This document shows, in pieces, positions 7,759-15,767 of a stretch of DNA of 21,883 nucleotides. Position 1 is the first letter of the stretch. Each line of letters begins with the position of its first letter. Under the pieces are notes generated by a model, which was given only the letters and a program-made list of their open reading frames with translations, did not search any database and was not told the DNA's origin. Made by a program: the position numbers and the translations under genes. The DNA comes from MED660 sp002691025 (GTDB lineage: Bacteria; Myxococcota_A; UBA9160; UBA4427), in the NCBI GenBank assembly GCA_002170485.2, contig NHDZ02000009.1, positions 1 through 21,883 of the forward strand. The letters run 5' to 3'.

Positions 7759-9981
7759 CTAGACCTCGTCCGCCTTGAAGGTGAAGTCTGCCGGGAGCTT
7801 CCAGAACTCGCGGATGGTGTCGCCGTACTCAGGCGAGAGCCGCATGGAGCTTTCCCACATCCTCAGCACCGCGTCGTCCATGTTCTCCTGGGCCTCGACC
7901 TTCTTGCGCTCTTCCGCCCACCATTCCTTGAACGGGATGGCTCGCTGCTTTCGGTCTTCTCTCATCTGTGCGCGCTTCTTGGCCGTGGCGTCGACATCCG
8001 GGACAAGGTGCCCATTCGGCTTGGTGGTCACCACGCCGTGGATGTCCCCAGCGACCCGGTGCGTCGTCCAGCCTTCGTTGAGATCGTTCGCCACCGATTC
8101 CGGATCTCGGTCAATCGGATCGCCCATGGCCTGGGCGCCCGAAATCGGGTGTACGATCACGTCGTAATCGATGAGTGCTTCGGGCGTCACAAAGGGCGCC
8201 ACCGCACTGTCCTCGGCGAGTTCGGCCTCGATCTTCGAGGTGACGGCCGGGTTGTCCGGCCCCCCGCGCTCGTGGATCAGCGGTTTTTGCTCATCGATCA
8301 ACTGCTTGAGATTGGTCTTGTGACCAAAACCCGGACGATCCGGCACCACGGGGTAGGCGCCGTACATGCCGTGATTGCCGACGGTCTTGCTGCGCATGCC
8401 GGCGTCGCCGCACTGATACTCCAGGCCCGGGGTGTTGTAGACCATCCAGACGGCCGTATGGCCCAGCCCGCCGCGGAACTTGCCGAAACCACCCGAGTCA
8501 GGGGCGACGTTTCGACCAAGGAAGAGGATCGGGTAGTAGAGTTCACCCACCTCCGCGTTGCCGAAGTCGCCTTCCGGCGTATAGATACACCACGCACTGT
8601 TCTGGCCATCCGAGTAGCCGCGAGAAGGCGAACCCTGGCTCGCTTGCTCCAGGGTCAATCCCGTGAGGTACATCCCGGTCTGATTGATGCCCGAGAACTC
8701 GGCGGTCATGATGGTTCCCGAACCGGCCGTCATCTCTTCGACGAAACCTCGCATCTGGAAGAGACGCCCGAACACTTCGTAGACGTTTGAGAGCCAGGTC
8801 ACCGCCGGCGCCCAGGCCACACCCGACGCCGCTTGGTAGTCGACGGGATAGGGGTTCGCCCAACTGCCATCCGGCGGCATCTCGACGTTCCAGGCTGACG
8901 TAGGACCACTATTGAACATGTCGAAACCGATGATGTGCGAGTAGCCCATCATGAGACCGCTCTTCAGCGCCGTCGGACTGATGTTCTCGCCAAAAGGCAC
9001 GGTGCCTGAAGCCCCGGCCAGGGAGAGATCGACGCTGGCATCGGCGTTGATGGTGAGATCCATCGGCAGGTTGAACATGCAGTCGATGTCCTGCTTGGCC
9101 AGCAGCACGCGCTTGCCCTTCATCGCAAGGTCCTTGAACTGGCTCTTGCGAATGCGGCCGGGCACGCACTGGTTCTTCACGCGACCCACCGCGTACCGGC
9201 GGCTGTCTTCCACGTACTCGTTCATCGCATCAAGCACGAAGTCGAGGTCGTATTTGTCCATCACCTCATGCAGGCGCTCACGGATCGTAAGGCAACCCGC
9301 CAGGCGACCGCGCGCATCTCCCATCACGAAATCGGGCGTCCGCGTGCGTGAGCGGATGCGCATCTCGTACCAGGGGTAGAAGGCGTCTTGCTCACCGACG
9401 CGCTCCATGGAGATCGGGATCCCGTCCGAATAGCAGTCGGGATTGAGGAAGCCGATGGAACCGGGCGTGACCGACCCCGCGTCCGAGACATGCGAAACAC
9501 ACGAAGCCCAGGCGATCAACTTGTCCTTGTAGAAGATCGGCATGCACATATCGAAGTCGGGCGAGTGGATGCCGCCGTAGTGCGGATCGTTGTTCTCGAA
9601 GATGTCGCCCTGCTTGAAGCCGGGGTACTCTTCGTAGCCCAGTTCGATGAAGTGCTTGATCATGTCGGACAACAGGCCCGCGTGGGCTGAAATGCCTCGA
9701 CTGATGCACACCGCCTCGCCTGTGGCCGTGTGGAGACCCCACAAGGCGTCCCCCCCCTCGGCGGCAATCGGCGAAGACGAGACCTTGCAGCCCGTCGCCC
9801 ATGCGGTGTTGCACAGGTTGGAAAGGATATGCCAGACGGCCTCATAGGTGCCGGGGTCGTCTTCCTTGCACTTGAGCGTGTCCAGCCCAAACAAGTGGCC
9901 CGTATCCTTGAAGGCCTCATCGTTCGCATGCATCCGGTCTCGAAGCGGAGTGTTCGGCGTCGTGTCTGCTGCAGTGGCCAT
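7759..9981 (-). CDS. acxB: acetone-carboxylase-type ketone carboxylase, alpha subunit (HyuB family)
   Basis: A 740-residue HyuB/hydantoinase-B-family protein, close to the acetone carboxylase alpha length (about 770). The HyuB motif ENNDPHYGGIHSPDFD is at about 129-144. H139, D142 and H164 have the spacing I recall for the manganese ligands of the Xanthobacter enzyme, so this subunit probably holds the metal centre where enolate and CO2 combine. The start is ATG 9981, two bases after the beta stop, with AGGAAGGA upstream; an in-frame upstream start at 10041 would lie inside the beta gene and add an unrelated N-terminus. Known family members need ATP and bicarbonate and make 3-oxoacids from ketones. 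Acetone versus larger ketone cannot be decided from sequence. Confidence 0.93.
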   Translation of the reverse strand: MATAADTTPNTPLRDRMHANDEAFKDTGHLFGLDTLKCKEDDPGTYEAVWHILSNLCNTAWATGCKVSSSPIAAEGGDALWGLHTATGEAVCISRGISAHAGLLSDMIKHFIELGYEEYPGFKQGDIFENNDPHYGGIHSPDFDMCMPIFYKDKLIAWASCVSHVSDAGSVTPGSIGFLNPDCYSDGIPISMERVGEQDAFYPWYEMRIRSRTRTPDFVMGDARGRLAGCLTIRERLHEVMDKYDLDFVLDAMNEYVEDSRRYAVGRVKNQCVPGRIRKSQFKDLAMKGKRVLLAKQDIDCMFNLPMDLTINADASVDLSLAGASGTVPFGENISPTALKSGLMMGYSHIIGFDMFNSGPTSAWNVEMPPDGSWANPYPVDYQAASGVAWAPAVTWLSNVYEVFGRLFQMRGFVEEMTAGSGTIMTAEFSGINQTGMYLTGLTLEQASQGSPSRGYSDGQNSAWCIYTPEGDFGNAEVGELYYPILFLGRNVAPDSGGFGKFRGGLGHTAVWMVYNTPGLEYQCGDAGMRSKTVGNHGMYGAYPVVPDRPGFGHKTNLKQLIDEQKPLIHERGGPDNPAVTSKIEAELAEDSAVAPFVTPEALIDYDVIVHPISGAQAMGDPIDRDPESVANDLNEGWTTHRVAGDIHGVVTTKPNGHLVPDVDATAKKRAQMREDRKQRAIPFKEWWAEERKKVEAQENMDDAVLRMWESSMRLSPEYGDTIREFWKLPADFTFKADEV

Positions 9982-9983
9982 GG

Positions 9984-12128
9984 TCAGTCGTCCTTCCTGG
10001 TGATCCAATAGATGTCGTGTTCGTCGATCTTCACGTGCCATTCAGGCGGAACGAAGAGCGTGGTATTGCTGGCCTCGATCACCGCAAGACCCTCGATCTC
10101 ATTGCCAGGCACCAGCTTCTCCATCTCCCAGATGTCGGCGTCCTGCCACTTGCCGCGAATGAAGACGGGGCGGATGCCCTTCTTGCATTCGGCGGCCGGG
10201 GCGGGGTCCGCCAGCGGATAGGAACGAAGCACCGGCTTCACCGTATCCACCTTGGCGATCACGCACACTTCGTTGATGTGATACGCGCCGACATCGGGTC
10301 GAGCCGCCAGGGTGAACATCTTGGTGAAGAGCTCTTCAAAGTCCTTGACCATCGCTTCCCAGTTGCCCAGGGAGGCAAGATCGCTGACCGGGGCGACCAC
10401 TTCGACATCATCGAGCTGGCCATAGTACTTCATGTACACGACCCGGCTGATCGAGATCGAGTCCTCCTCGAAGCCCTCGCCCTTGAGCTCTTCGATGAGC
10501 TCTTTCTCAAGCGCGTTCCAGGTATCGGTGACCGGGGCGAGATATTGGAGCTTCGTCTCGTCATCGAGGTCGGGCGTGATGACCGCGCCGACACTCTTGT
10601 GGCGACGATGGGAGTAGTCCATGCAGGCCCCGCCCCAGGCAGAGAAACCGCCGGCATGGGGCACGGTGCAGATGCCCTTCCAGGGCAGATCACTCGCATA
10701 ACCGAGCAGGTGGAGCGGGCCACCCCCGCCGTACCCCAGCAGGATGTACTCGCGAATGTCGTGACCGACCATCAGCGCGTTGGCGAGGTGCTCGGTCATC
10801 ATCACATTCAGGAGATCGAGACAGGTCTCGGCCGCTTCGTACACATCGAGGCCCAGCGGGTCAGCGATCTTCTCCTTGAAGAGCTTGTAGCTGACGTCCT
10901 TGTTGATCTGGACCTTGCCACCCAGGTAGTTCGTCTCGGAGAGGATGCCGAGCAGCAGGTTGACGTCGTTGATGGTGGGCGTCGTGTTGCCCGCCTCCAT
11001 GAACGTCGGACCGGGCGTACCGCCCGCGCTGTCGGGACCGAGTTTGATGCGGTTGGTGGCGGGGTCGACGCGGATGTAGGTGCCCGTCCCTGCCCCAATC
11101 GACGTGATACCCAGCATCGGGACGTTCACGTACATGTCCTGGAAGCCCGGCTCCCGGTCGATGGGGAGCACGCCTGCGGTGATCGTGCCCGCATCAAAGG
11201 ACGTACCACCCACGTCGGAGCAGACGATATTCTCTTCGCCGATGACGCTGGCGAGATACTTGGCCCCCATCAGACCGCCCACGGGACCACTCATCGCGGC
11301 TTCGAACAGGCGCGGGTAGCGGATGTTCGTGATGCCCCCGTAACCCAGCACGGTCTTCAGGCTGTGCGGGTAACCCACCTTCTGAAGCTCTTCCTCGATG
11401 CGGTAGAGCTGCTTGCGTGCCGGGTCCGAGGCATAGGCCTGAACCACTGTGGCGTTCGCACGGGAGATTTCCCGGGTCGTGGGCGCCACCTTGTTCGAGA
11501 CTTCGAGCACGACCTCGCGGCCGACTTCCTTCATGACCTCGCGGCAGATCTCTTCCGCGCGGTTCTCGTGCATGGGGTTCACGAAGCTCTGCAGGAAGAT
11601 GATCGCGATGGCCTCGACTTCCTCGTCGGCGATCAGGCTGCGAGCGCCTTCGCGCACTTCGTCTTCGTACATCGGGATGACCGGGGTTCCGAACATGTCG
11701 ATGCGCTCGGTCACACCCCGGGACAACTGCGACGGCACCAGCGGGATGCGGTGCTTGCGATACTGCATGTGGGTGATCTCNGACCACTGATCGCCGATGA
11801 AGGTCTGCTTGCCGCGACCCTGGGAGATGATGTCCTCAAAGCCTCGCGTGGCCAGAATGCCCGTCTTGTAGCCGTTCATGTTGATCACGGTGTTGAGCAT
11901 CGAGGTGCCGGTGTAGATCGCGGTCTCGATCTGCTCGCCGAACGCACGGCCTTCCTCCTGGGGGATTCCCATGTATTCAAGGGCTTCCCAGAATGACTCC
12001 ATGTAACCGATACTTTCATCTTGCGGAGAAGTGGGGGCCTTGCCGATCACACTTCGGCCCTCTTCATCTACGACGATGACGTCGGTCATGGTTCCACCGG
12101 CGTCGCAGGCAACGAGATAGCGGGACAT
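9984..12128 (-). CDS. acxA: acetone-carboxylase-type ketone carboxylase, beta subunit (HyuA family)
   Basis: A 714-residue HyuA-family ATPase subunit; family members are about 715. ASKHA-type nucleotide motifs are visible: phosphate-1 DAGGTMTDVIVV at 9-20, phosphate-2 SDVGGTSFDAGT at about 304-315, and GYGGGGPLHLLGYA at about 465-478. The stretch ITHMQYRKHRIPLVP and SRGVTERIDMFG is typical of acetone carboxylase beta, not of hydantoinases or oxoprolinases. In characterised enzymes this subunit phosphorylates substrate or bicarbonate using ATP. The ATG at 12128 has GGAGGAG upstream. It is the first gene of the minus-strand operon and is transcribed away from the divergent flavoprotein/ETF operon. 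One N at 11781 is at a third codon position. Confidence 0.94.
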   Translation of the reverse strand: MSRYLVACDAGGTMTDVIVVDEEGRSVIGKAPTSPQDESIGYMESFWEALEYMGIPQEEGRAFGEQIETAIYTGTSMLNTVINMNGYKTGILATRGFEDIISQGRGKQTFIGDQWXEITHMQYRKHRIPLVPSQLSRGVTERIDMFGTPVIPMYEDEVREGARSLIADEEVEAIAIIFLQSFVNPMHENRAEEICREVMKEVGREVVLEVSNKVAPTTREISRANATVVQAYASDPARKQLYRIEEELQKVGYPHSLKTVLGYGGITNIRYPRLFEAAMSGPVGGLMGAKYLASVIGEENIVCSDVGGTSFDAGTITAGVLPIDREPGFQDMYVNVPMLGITSIGAGTGTYIRVDPATNRIKLGPDSAGGTPGPTFMEAGNTTPTINDVNLLLGILSETNYLGGKVQINKDVSYKLFKEKIADPLGLDVYEAAETCLDLLNVMMTEHLANALMVGHDIREYILLGYGGGGPLHLLGYASDLPWKGICTVPHAGGFSAWGGACMDYSHRRHKSVGAVITPDLDDETKLQYLAPVTDTWNALEKELIEELKGEGFEEDSISISRVVYMKYYGQLDDVEVVAPVSDLASLGNWEAMVKDFEELFTKMFTLAARPDVGAYHINEVCVIAKVDTVKPVLRSYPLADPAPAAECKKGIRPVFIRGKWQDADIWEMEKLVPGNEIEGLAVIEASNTTLFVPPEWHVKIDEHDIYWITRKDD

Positions 12129-12175
12129 CGAAAAGCTGCTCCTCCCAGACTTGTGAGTATGGATTCTATTGGGTT

Positions 12176-12185
12176 TAGGCGCCTA
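12176..12185. repeat. 10-bp palindrome upstream of acxA
   Basis: TAGGCGCCTA reads identically on both strands and sits about 48 bp upstream of the acxA start codon, next to a possible TAGAAT -10 box on the minus strand. It could be an operator half-site pair. Chance occurrence in GC-rich DNA cannot be excluded. Confidence 0.25.
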
Positions 12186-12343
12186 GCCGACCGCTCGACC
12201 GGAATCGGCCGAAACCTCGCCCAAAAACCGATCGATCCCCTGAAAATCCGGGGACCGACAGCAATCAGCGTGGTTCACAAAAGAACTTCCCGATCGGGCC
12301 CGTGGCGGCTAGACTAGAACACGTTGCAGTAGCCTACATGATC

Positions 12344-12358
12344 TGGCACTGTGGTCGC
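12344..12358 (+). promoter_or_regulatory. putative sigma-54 promoter (-24/-12)
   Basis: TGGCACTGTGGTCGC has a perfect -24 box (TGGCAC) and the obligatory GG-N10-GC spacing; the -12 box is TCGC, not TTGC. It lies about 70 bp before the ATG of the flavoprotein gene, giving a 5' leader of roughly 55-60 nt. Read on the other strand, TGGCGACCACAGTGCC (12360-12345) also has GG-N10-GC, pointing toward acxA. Acetone carboxylase operons in Xanthobacter are known to use sigma-54 with an activator (AcxR), which makes the match meaningful, but no activator gene is in this window. Confidence 0.45.
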
Positions 12359-12427
12359 CACGATGAAGCAAACGAGCGCCCAGAAAGCGCTCCGCCCCAT
12401 CTATCCCTTTATGCAGGAGTTTCCCGA

Positions 12428-13528
12428 ATGGCCAAGGACCCCCTCCACACCAAACTATGCGACCAACTGGGCATCGAGTTCCCCATCGTCGCCTTCACCC
12501 ATTGCAAGGATGTTGCAGTTGCGGTGATCAATTCCGGCGGCTTTGCCGTCCTGGGGGAAGCCATGCATACCCCGGAGGAGATCGCCTCGGATATCAAGTG
12601 GATCCGGGACCGGATAGACGGAAAGCCCTTTGGNATCGACCTGGTCCTGCCCGCCTCGGCGCCCCCGGAAACCAGTCTGGATGAGATCAAGGCCAAGATC
12701 CCGCAGGGCCATTTCGACTTCAAGCAGGAGGTGATGGATAAGTACGACTGTCCCATGCCCAAGCAGGAAGTGGAATTGCATCAATGGGGCGGCCTGAGCA
12801 TCGCNCACGGTCGCGCCCAGCTCGAGGTCCTGCTCGACGAGCGGGTGCCCGTCATCGCCTCGGGACTCGGAAGCCCGGCCTTCTTGCTGGACGCCGCCCA
12901 TGAAAGAGGCTGCCTGGTCTGGGGTCTGGTCGGCCGCACTCGCCAGGCCAAGCGCCAGATCGAAGCGGGCGTGGACGCCGTCATTGCCCAGGGCTTCGAT
13001 GCCGCGGGTCACACCGGCGACATGGGAACTCTCTCCATCGTGGCCGAAGTCGCCGCCATCGCGGGAGANACGCCCATCATCGCCGCTGGAGGCATCACCA
13101 CCGGCCGCCANCTGGCCGCGGCCCTCTGCCTGGGCGCCTCCGGGGTCTGGACCGGCACTCTCTGGCTGGCCTCACGCGAATCCGACGTGGANATGATCAT
13201 CAAGGAAAGGCTCGTGGAGGCCACAGCGGCGGACACCGTNTGGTCGGATTCGGTCTCGGGCTTCACCATGCGCGTCCTCAAGAACCCCTGGTGCGATGAG
13301 TGGAAGAAGCCCGATGCGCCTCGTCCCCTGCCCTCTCCCTACCAGATGATCCTCAGCGCGGACTACACACAGGGGGCCAACGACGCCCGACGCCCCGATC
13401 TCATGTACGAAGCCTCCGGACAGGGCGTGGGCTTTGTCAACGAAATGAAACCTGCCCGACAGATCGTGTCCGACGTNGTCGAAGAGGCCCTGGAGGTCTT
13501 TGATGACCTGGTGGGACTTCCGGACTGA
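12428..13528 (+). CDS. nitronate monooxygenase / FabK-like FMN oxidoreductase
   Basis: A 366-residue TIM-barrel flavoprotein of the nitronate monooxygenase (2-nitropropane dioxygenase) family. AQGFDAAGHTGDMG at about 187-200 carries the conserved His (H195) near the flavin. PIIAAGGITTGR and LGASGVWTGTLWLAS form the FMN-phosphate site. The ATG at 12428 is preceded by AGGAG eight bases away; longer in-frame starts lack family-like sequence. It is the first gene of the plus-strand operon, behind the sigma-54-like element, and followed by etfB-etfA. Such proteins in acyl-CoA clusters are routinely named nitronate monooxygenase but may instead oxidise or reduce an acyl-CoA or enoyl-CoA. Coupling to the ETF encoded downstream is inference. 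All seven Ns in the gene fall at third codon positions. Confidence 0.85.
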   Translation: MAKDPLHTKLCDQLGIEFPIVAFTHCKDVAVAVINSGGFAVLGEAMHTPEEIASDIKWIRDRIDGKPFXIDLVLPASAPPETSLDEIKAKIPQGHFDFKQEVMDKYDCPMPKQEVELHQWGGLSIXHGRAQLEVLLDERVPVIASGLGSPAFLLDAAHERGCLVWGLVGRTRQAKRQIEAGVDAVIAQGFDAAGHTGDMGTLSIVAEVAAIAGXTPIIAAGGITTGRXLAAALCLGASGVWTGTLWLASRESDVXMIIKERLVEATAADTXWSDSVSGFTMRVLKNPWCDEWKKPDAPRPLPSPYQMILSADYTQGANDARRPDLMYEASGQGVGFVNEMKPARQIVSDXVEEALEVFDDLVGLPD

Positions 13529-13572
13529 TCCCCGGATAGACCTAGACAAGGAAGAACGGGAGAACCCAGACC

Positions 13573-13833
13573 ATGCCCGTAATGGAGGTCCGCCCGGGCT
13601 TTGACCCGACACTGGTGGGCAAGCGAGCCGAATGTGATGGCGGGGGCATGACCCCGGGCGGTCGCTATGCGNCTCGTCAGGAATTCACGGGAAGCCTGAC
13701 GGGAGAGTTCCGAGACCACGGAACCCCGGCCTGGCGGTGGTATCTGATGGAAGAACTCACCCAAAAACCCAGCAACTACCCGCACGAAACGGTCTGGTGC
13801 GAATCTGAGAGCCTTTTCCTGCTCGACGAATGA
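13573..13833 (+). CDS. small hypothetical protein (86 aa)
   Basis: An 86-residue open frame in the 386-bp space between the flavoprotein and etfB genes, starting at ATG 13573 with GGGAGA upstream. I do not recognise it. It is soluble, with a Gly-rich stretch (CDGGGMTPGGRY, about 21-32), an aromatic segment PAWRWYLMEEL and an acidic end; two cysteines (C21, C76) are visible. Its position inside an apparently co-transcribed set argues for a real gene. Against it, the single N here falls at a first codon position, whereas Ns in neighbouring genes fall at third positions. Confidence 0.5.
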   Translation: MPVMEVRPGFDPTLVGKRAECDGGGMTPGGRYAXRQEFTGSLTGEFRDHGTPAWRWYLMEELTQKPSNYPHETVWCESESLFLLDE

Positions 13834-13843
13834 CCGCAAAACC

Positions 13844-13868
13844 GGGCGGAAGAAAGAAACTCCCGCCC
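13844..13868. repeat. intergenic hairpin before etfB
   Basis: GGGCGG (13844-13849) and CCGCCC (13863-13868) form a perfect 6-bp stem with a 13-base purine-rich loop, 46 bp before the etfB start. There is no T-tract after it, so it is not a standard terminator; it may stabilise or modulate the etf part of the transcript. Confidence 0.35.
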
Positions 13869-13914
13869 CGCTGTACCGGCTTGGCCACGGCGAAGTCAAA
13901 GGAGCCCAACAACC

Positions 13915-14712
13915 ATGCGAATCGTGGTGTGCGTCAAGGAAGTAATGGACCCCGATGCCGTGAACAACTACGCGGTGGCCGGAAGGCTTGAAATCGGCGA
14001 AGACGGCAAAAGCCTCACCCAGACCGCCATTCCCCGGCTTATGAACGGGTACGACGAGCAGGCCATCGAAGCGGCCCTGCGCTTGCGGGACGCCGGCGCG
14101 GACTTNACGTTGGCTGTCATCTCCGCCGGCTCGGACCCGGAGAAAATGCTCAAACACGCCGCCGCTCTCGGAGCCGAAGAGCTGGTTTCCATCCAGGTCG
14201 ATCCCGAAACCCTGGACCCACACGGGTTCGGACGCCTCCTGGCTACTCAGATCAAGGCCATGGGCGGAGCGGATCTCGTGCTCTGCGGGCGACAGGCCTC
14301 GGACGACGATCAGGGCGTTGTCCCCGCCCTCATCGGTGAGCACCTGGAAATGCCGATCCTCAGCGTAGCCCGATCGGTTGAACTCGAGGACGGACGGGTC
14401 CGGGTCATTCGAGTCACCTCGGACGGAGACCAGACCGTGGCCGCCGCCTGCCCGGCCGTTGTCACCATCAGCAATGAGTTGGGCGATCCGCGATACCCGT
14501 CCGCCGCCGCCAAGGTCAAGGCCCGACGGGTCAAACCCACGGTGGTCACGCCTGCCGATCTGGGCCTGAGCGACGAAGATCTCGCACCTCGGGTGCTGCT
14601 GACACGGCAATTCGTACCGGAGATCCAGGGCAACTGCGAGTTCCTGCAAGGCGACGCNACCCAGATGGCCCATGACTTGATCGAACGACTCAAGGCCGAC
14701 AGCATCCTCTAA
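13915..14712 (+). CDS. etfB: electron transfer flavoprotein, beta subunit
   Basis: A 265-residue ETF beta (FixA) protein of normal length. MRIVVCVKEVMDPDAV at the N-terminus, then MNGYDEQAIEAALRLRD (about 43-59), LVLCGRQASDDDQGVVPALIGEHL split across about 120-143, and NELGDPRYPSAAAKVKAR (about 186-203) are the conserved ETF-beta blocks, including the AMP-binding region. With ETF alpha it forms the soluble heterodimer that takes electrons from acyl-CoA dehydrogenases and other flavoproteins to the quinone pool. It is followed by etfA after 56 bp. The nearest candidate electron donor in the operon is the flavoprotein at 12428; no acyl-CoA dehydrogenase or ETF:quinone oxidoreductase is in the window. 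Confidence 0.95.
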   Translation: MRIVVCVKEVMDPDAVNNYAVAGRLEIGEDGKSLTQTAIPRLMNGYDEQAIEAALRLRDAGADXTLAVISAGSDPEKMLKHAAALGAEELVSIQVDPETLDPHGFGRLLATQIKAMGGADLVLCGRQASDDDQGVVPALIGEHLEMPILSVARSVELEDGRVRVIRVTSDGDQTVAAACPAVVTISNELGDPRYPSAAAKVKARRVKPTVVTPADLGLSDEDLAPRVLLTRQFVPEIQGNCEFLQGDXTQMAHDLIERLKADSIL

Positions 14713-14768
14713 GAAAGAGAACCGGAACACAACCGATCTCGAGCAAGAAACAGGAAAGAAGAAATACA

Positions 14769-15746
14769 ATGTCTGAAAACGCAGTCACCGTCTGTACTTT
14801 CGATCTCGGCCGTGAGGGCCTTCCGGCGGGAGCCGAAGAAGTTCTCCACATTGGCCGAGGCCTCGCGAGCGATCTCGGAGTGCCTCTGCATTGGCTTGTT
14901 CTCGGCGACCTGCCCGAGGGAGCCCCTGCGGCCGCAGGCCGCTATGGCGTGGCGGCCCTCAAGCAGATCGAGGACCCCAAGCTCTCTCCGGCCCAGGCGG
15001 ACGCCGCCGTGAAGGCGATTTCCAGTTACTGTGAGGAGAACACACCCCGCGCCTTGATCCTTCACCAGACTCTCGACGCCCGAATCGTGGCACCCCGGGT
15101 CGCGGGCCGCCTCGACAAGGCGGTGGTCATGAACGGGATCTCCGTCGAAACCCAGGGCGAGAACCTCCAGATCAAGGCCTCGGCGTACGGAGGCGATACG
15201 CGCGTCATCTATGAGGTCGGCCCCGGTCCGGTGCTCGCCTTCATCGCCAATGCGGCCGTGCCCGAGCCCGGCGAAGGGGATCCGATCACGCCGGAAACAC
15301 TCACCTGTGACCTCGCCGACGTCGATGAAAGAATCGAAGTCCTGGAAGAAGCGAAATTCGACGGCCCGCGTCTCGACGACGCCGAGATCATCGTGTCCGG
15401 CGGTCGAGGTCTCGGCGACTCCGACAACTACGCGTTGATCCAGCAACTCGCCGACGCCATGGGCGGATTGGCGGGGGCCTCGCGACCCCTGGTCGACGAA
15501 GGCTGGGTGGATTCCTCCCATCAGGTCGGCCTCACCGGCCGGATCACCCGCCCGAACCTCTACCTCGCCGTGGGTATTTCGGGGGCAAGCCAGCACATGG
15601 CAGGCTGCTCGGCAGCCAAGACCCTGGTGGCAGTCAACCGGGATGAGGAGGCCGCCATCTTCCAGCACGCACGCTACGGTCTCGTGGGAGACGCCCTGGA
15701 AATCCTGCCGGAGTTGATCCGGGTCGCGCAAGAAACCAAAGCCTAG
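14769..15746 (+). CDS. etfA: electron transfer flavoprotein, alpha subunit
   Basis: A 325-residue ETF alpha (FixB) protein. The C-terminal FAD domain is clear: IIVSGGRGLGDSDNYALIQQ (about 213-232), GASRPLVDEGWV, then LYLAVGISGASQHMAGC and FQHARYGLVGDALEI, which match the family FAD-binding signature. The N-terminal domain starts with TVCTFDLGREGLPAGAEEVL. The ATG at 14769 has AGGAAAGAAG upstream. It pairs with the adjacent etfB and sits 21 bp before the DUF35 gene, consistent with a single transcript. Confidence 0.95.
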   Translation: MSENAVTVCTFDLGREGLPAGAEEVLHIGRGLASDLGVPLHWLVLGDLPEGAPAAAGRYGVAALKQIEDPKLSPAQADAAVKAISSYCEENTPRALILHQTLDARIVAPRVAGRLDKAVVMNGISVETQGENLQIKASAYGGDTRVIYEVGPGPVLAFIANAAVPEPGEGDPITPETLTCDLADVDERIEVLEEAKFDGPRLDDAEIIVSGGRGLGDSDNYALIQQLADAMGGLAGASRPLVDEGWVDSSHQVGLTGRITRPNLYLAVGISGASQHMAGCSAAKTLVAVNRDEEAAIFQHARYGLVGDALEILPELIRVAQETKA

Positions 15747-15767
15747 GCTCGGAGCCAAAAGGGAAGC

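Larger units (their letters stand above)
12129..12427. other. divergent intergenic control region
   Basis: About 299 bp lie between the starts of the ketone carboxylase beta gene (minus) and the nitronate-monooxygenase-like gene (plus). It holds the two ribosome sites, a sigma-54-like element (12344-12360), and a perfect 10-bp palindrome TAGGCGCCTA at 12176-12185, about 48 bp before the acxA start. I see no convincing sigma-70 promoter in either direction; TAGAAT on the minus strand near 12163 could be a -10 box but lacks a good -35. No regulator gene is present in the window. Confidence 0.5.

Noticed and set aside
5933..7762. Long plus-strand open frame (609 codons) opposite CoA-transferase paralogue 3 and acxC
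   Set aside because: The minus-strand products are recognisable conserved proteins; the plus-strand translation shows no domain.
10017..11996. Long plus-strand open frame (659 codons) opposite acxA
   Set aside because: It mirrors the strongly conserved beta-subunit gene and has low-complexity His/Asp/Arg-rich content typical of an antisense frame.
13835..13885. Fragment resembling part of a cobalamin riboswitch (CCCGCCCCGCTGTACCGG)
   Set aside because: The conserved GGTG and GCCAGGAGACC parts are missing, the space is too short for the roughly 200-nt element, and no B12-related gene follows.
13363..14769. Long open frame on the minus strand opposite the NMO and etfB genes (468 codons)
   Set aside because: It is antisense to clearly conserved etfB and NMO sequence, its translation has no recognisable domain, and long antisense frames are common in GC-rich DNA.
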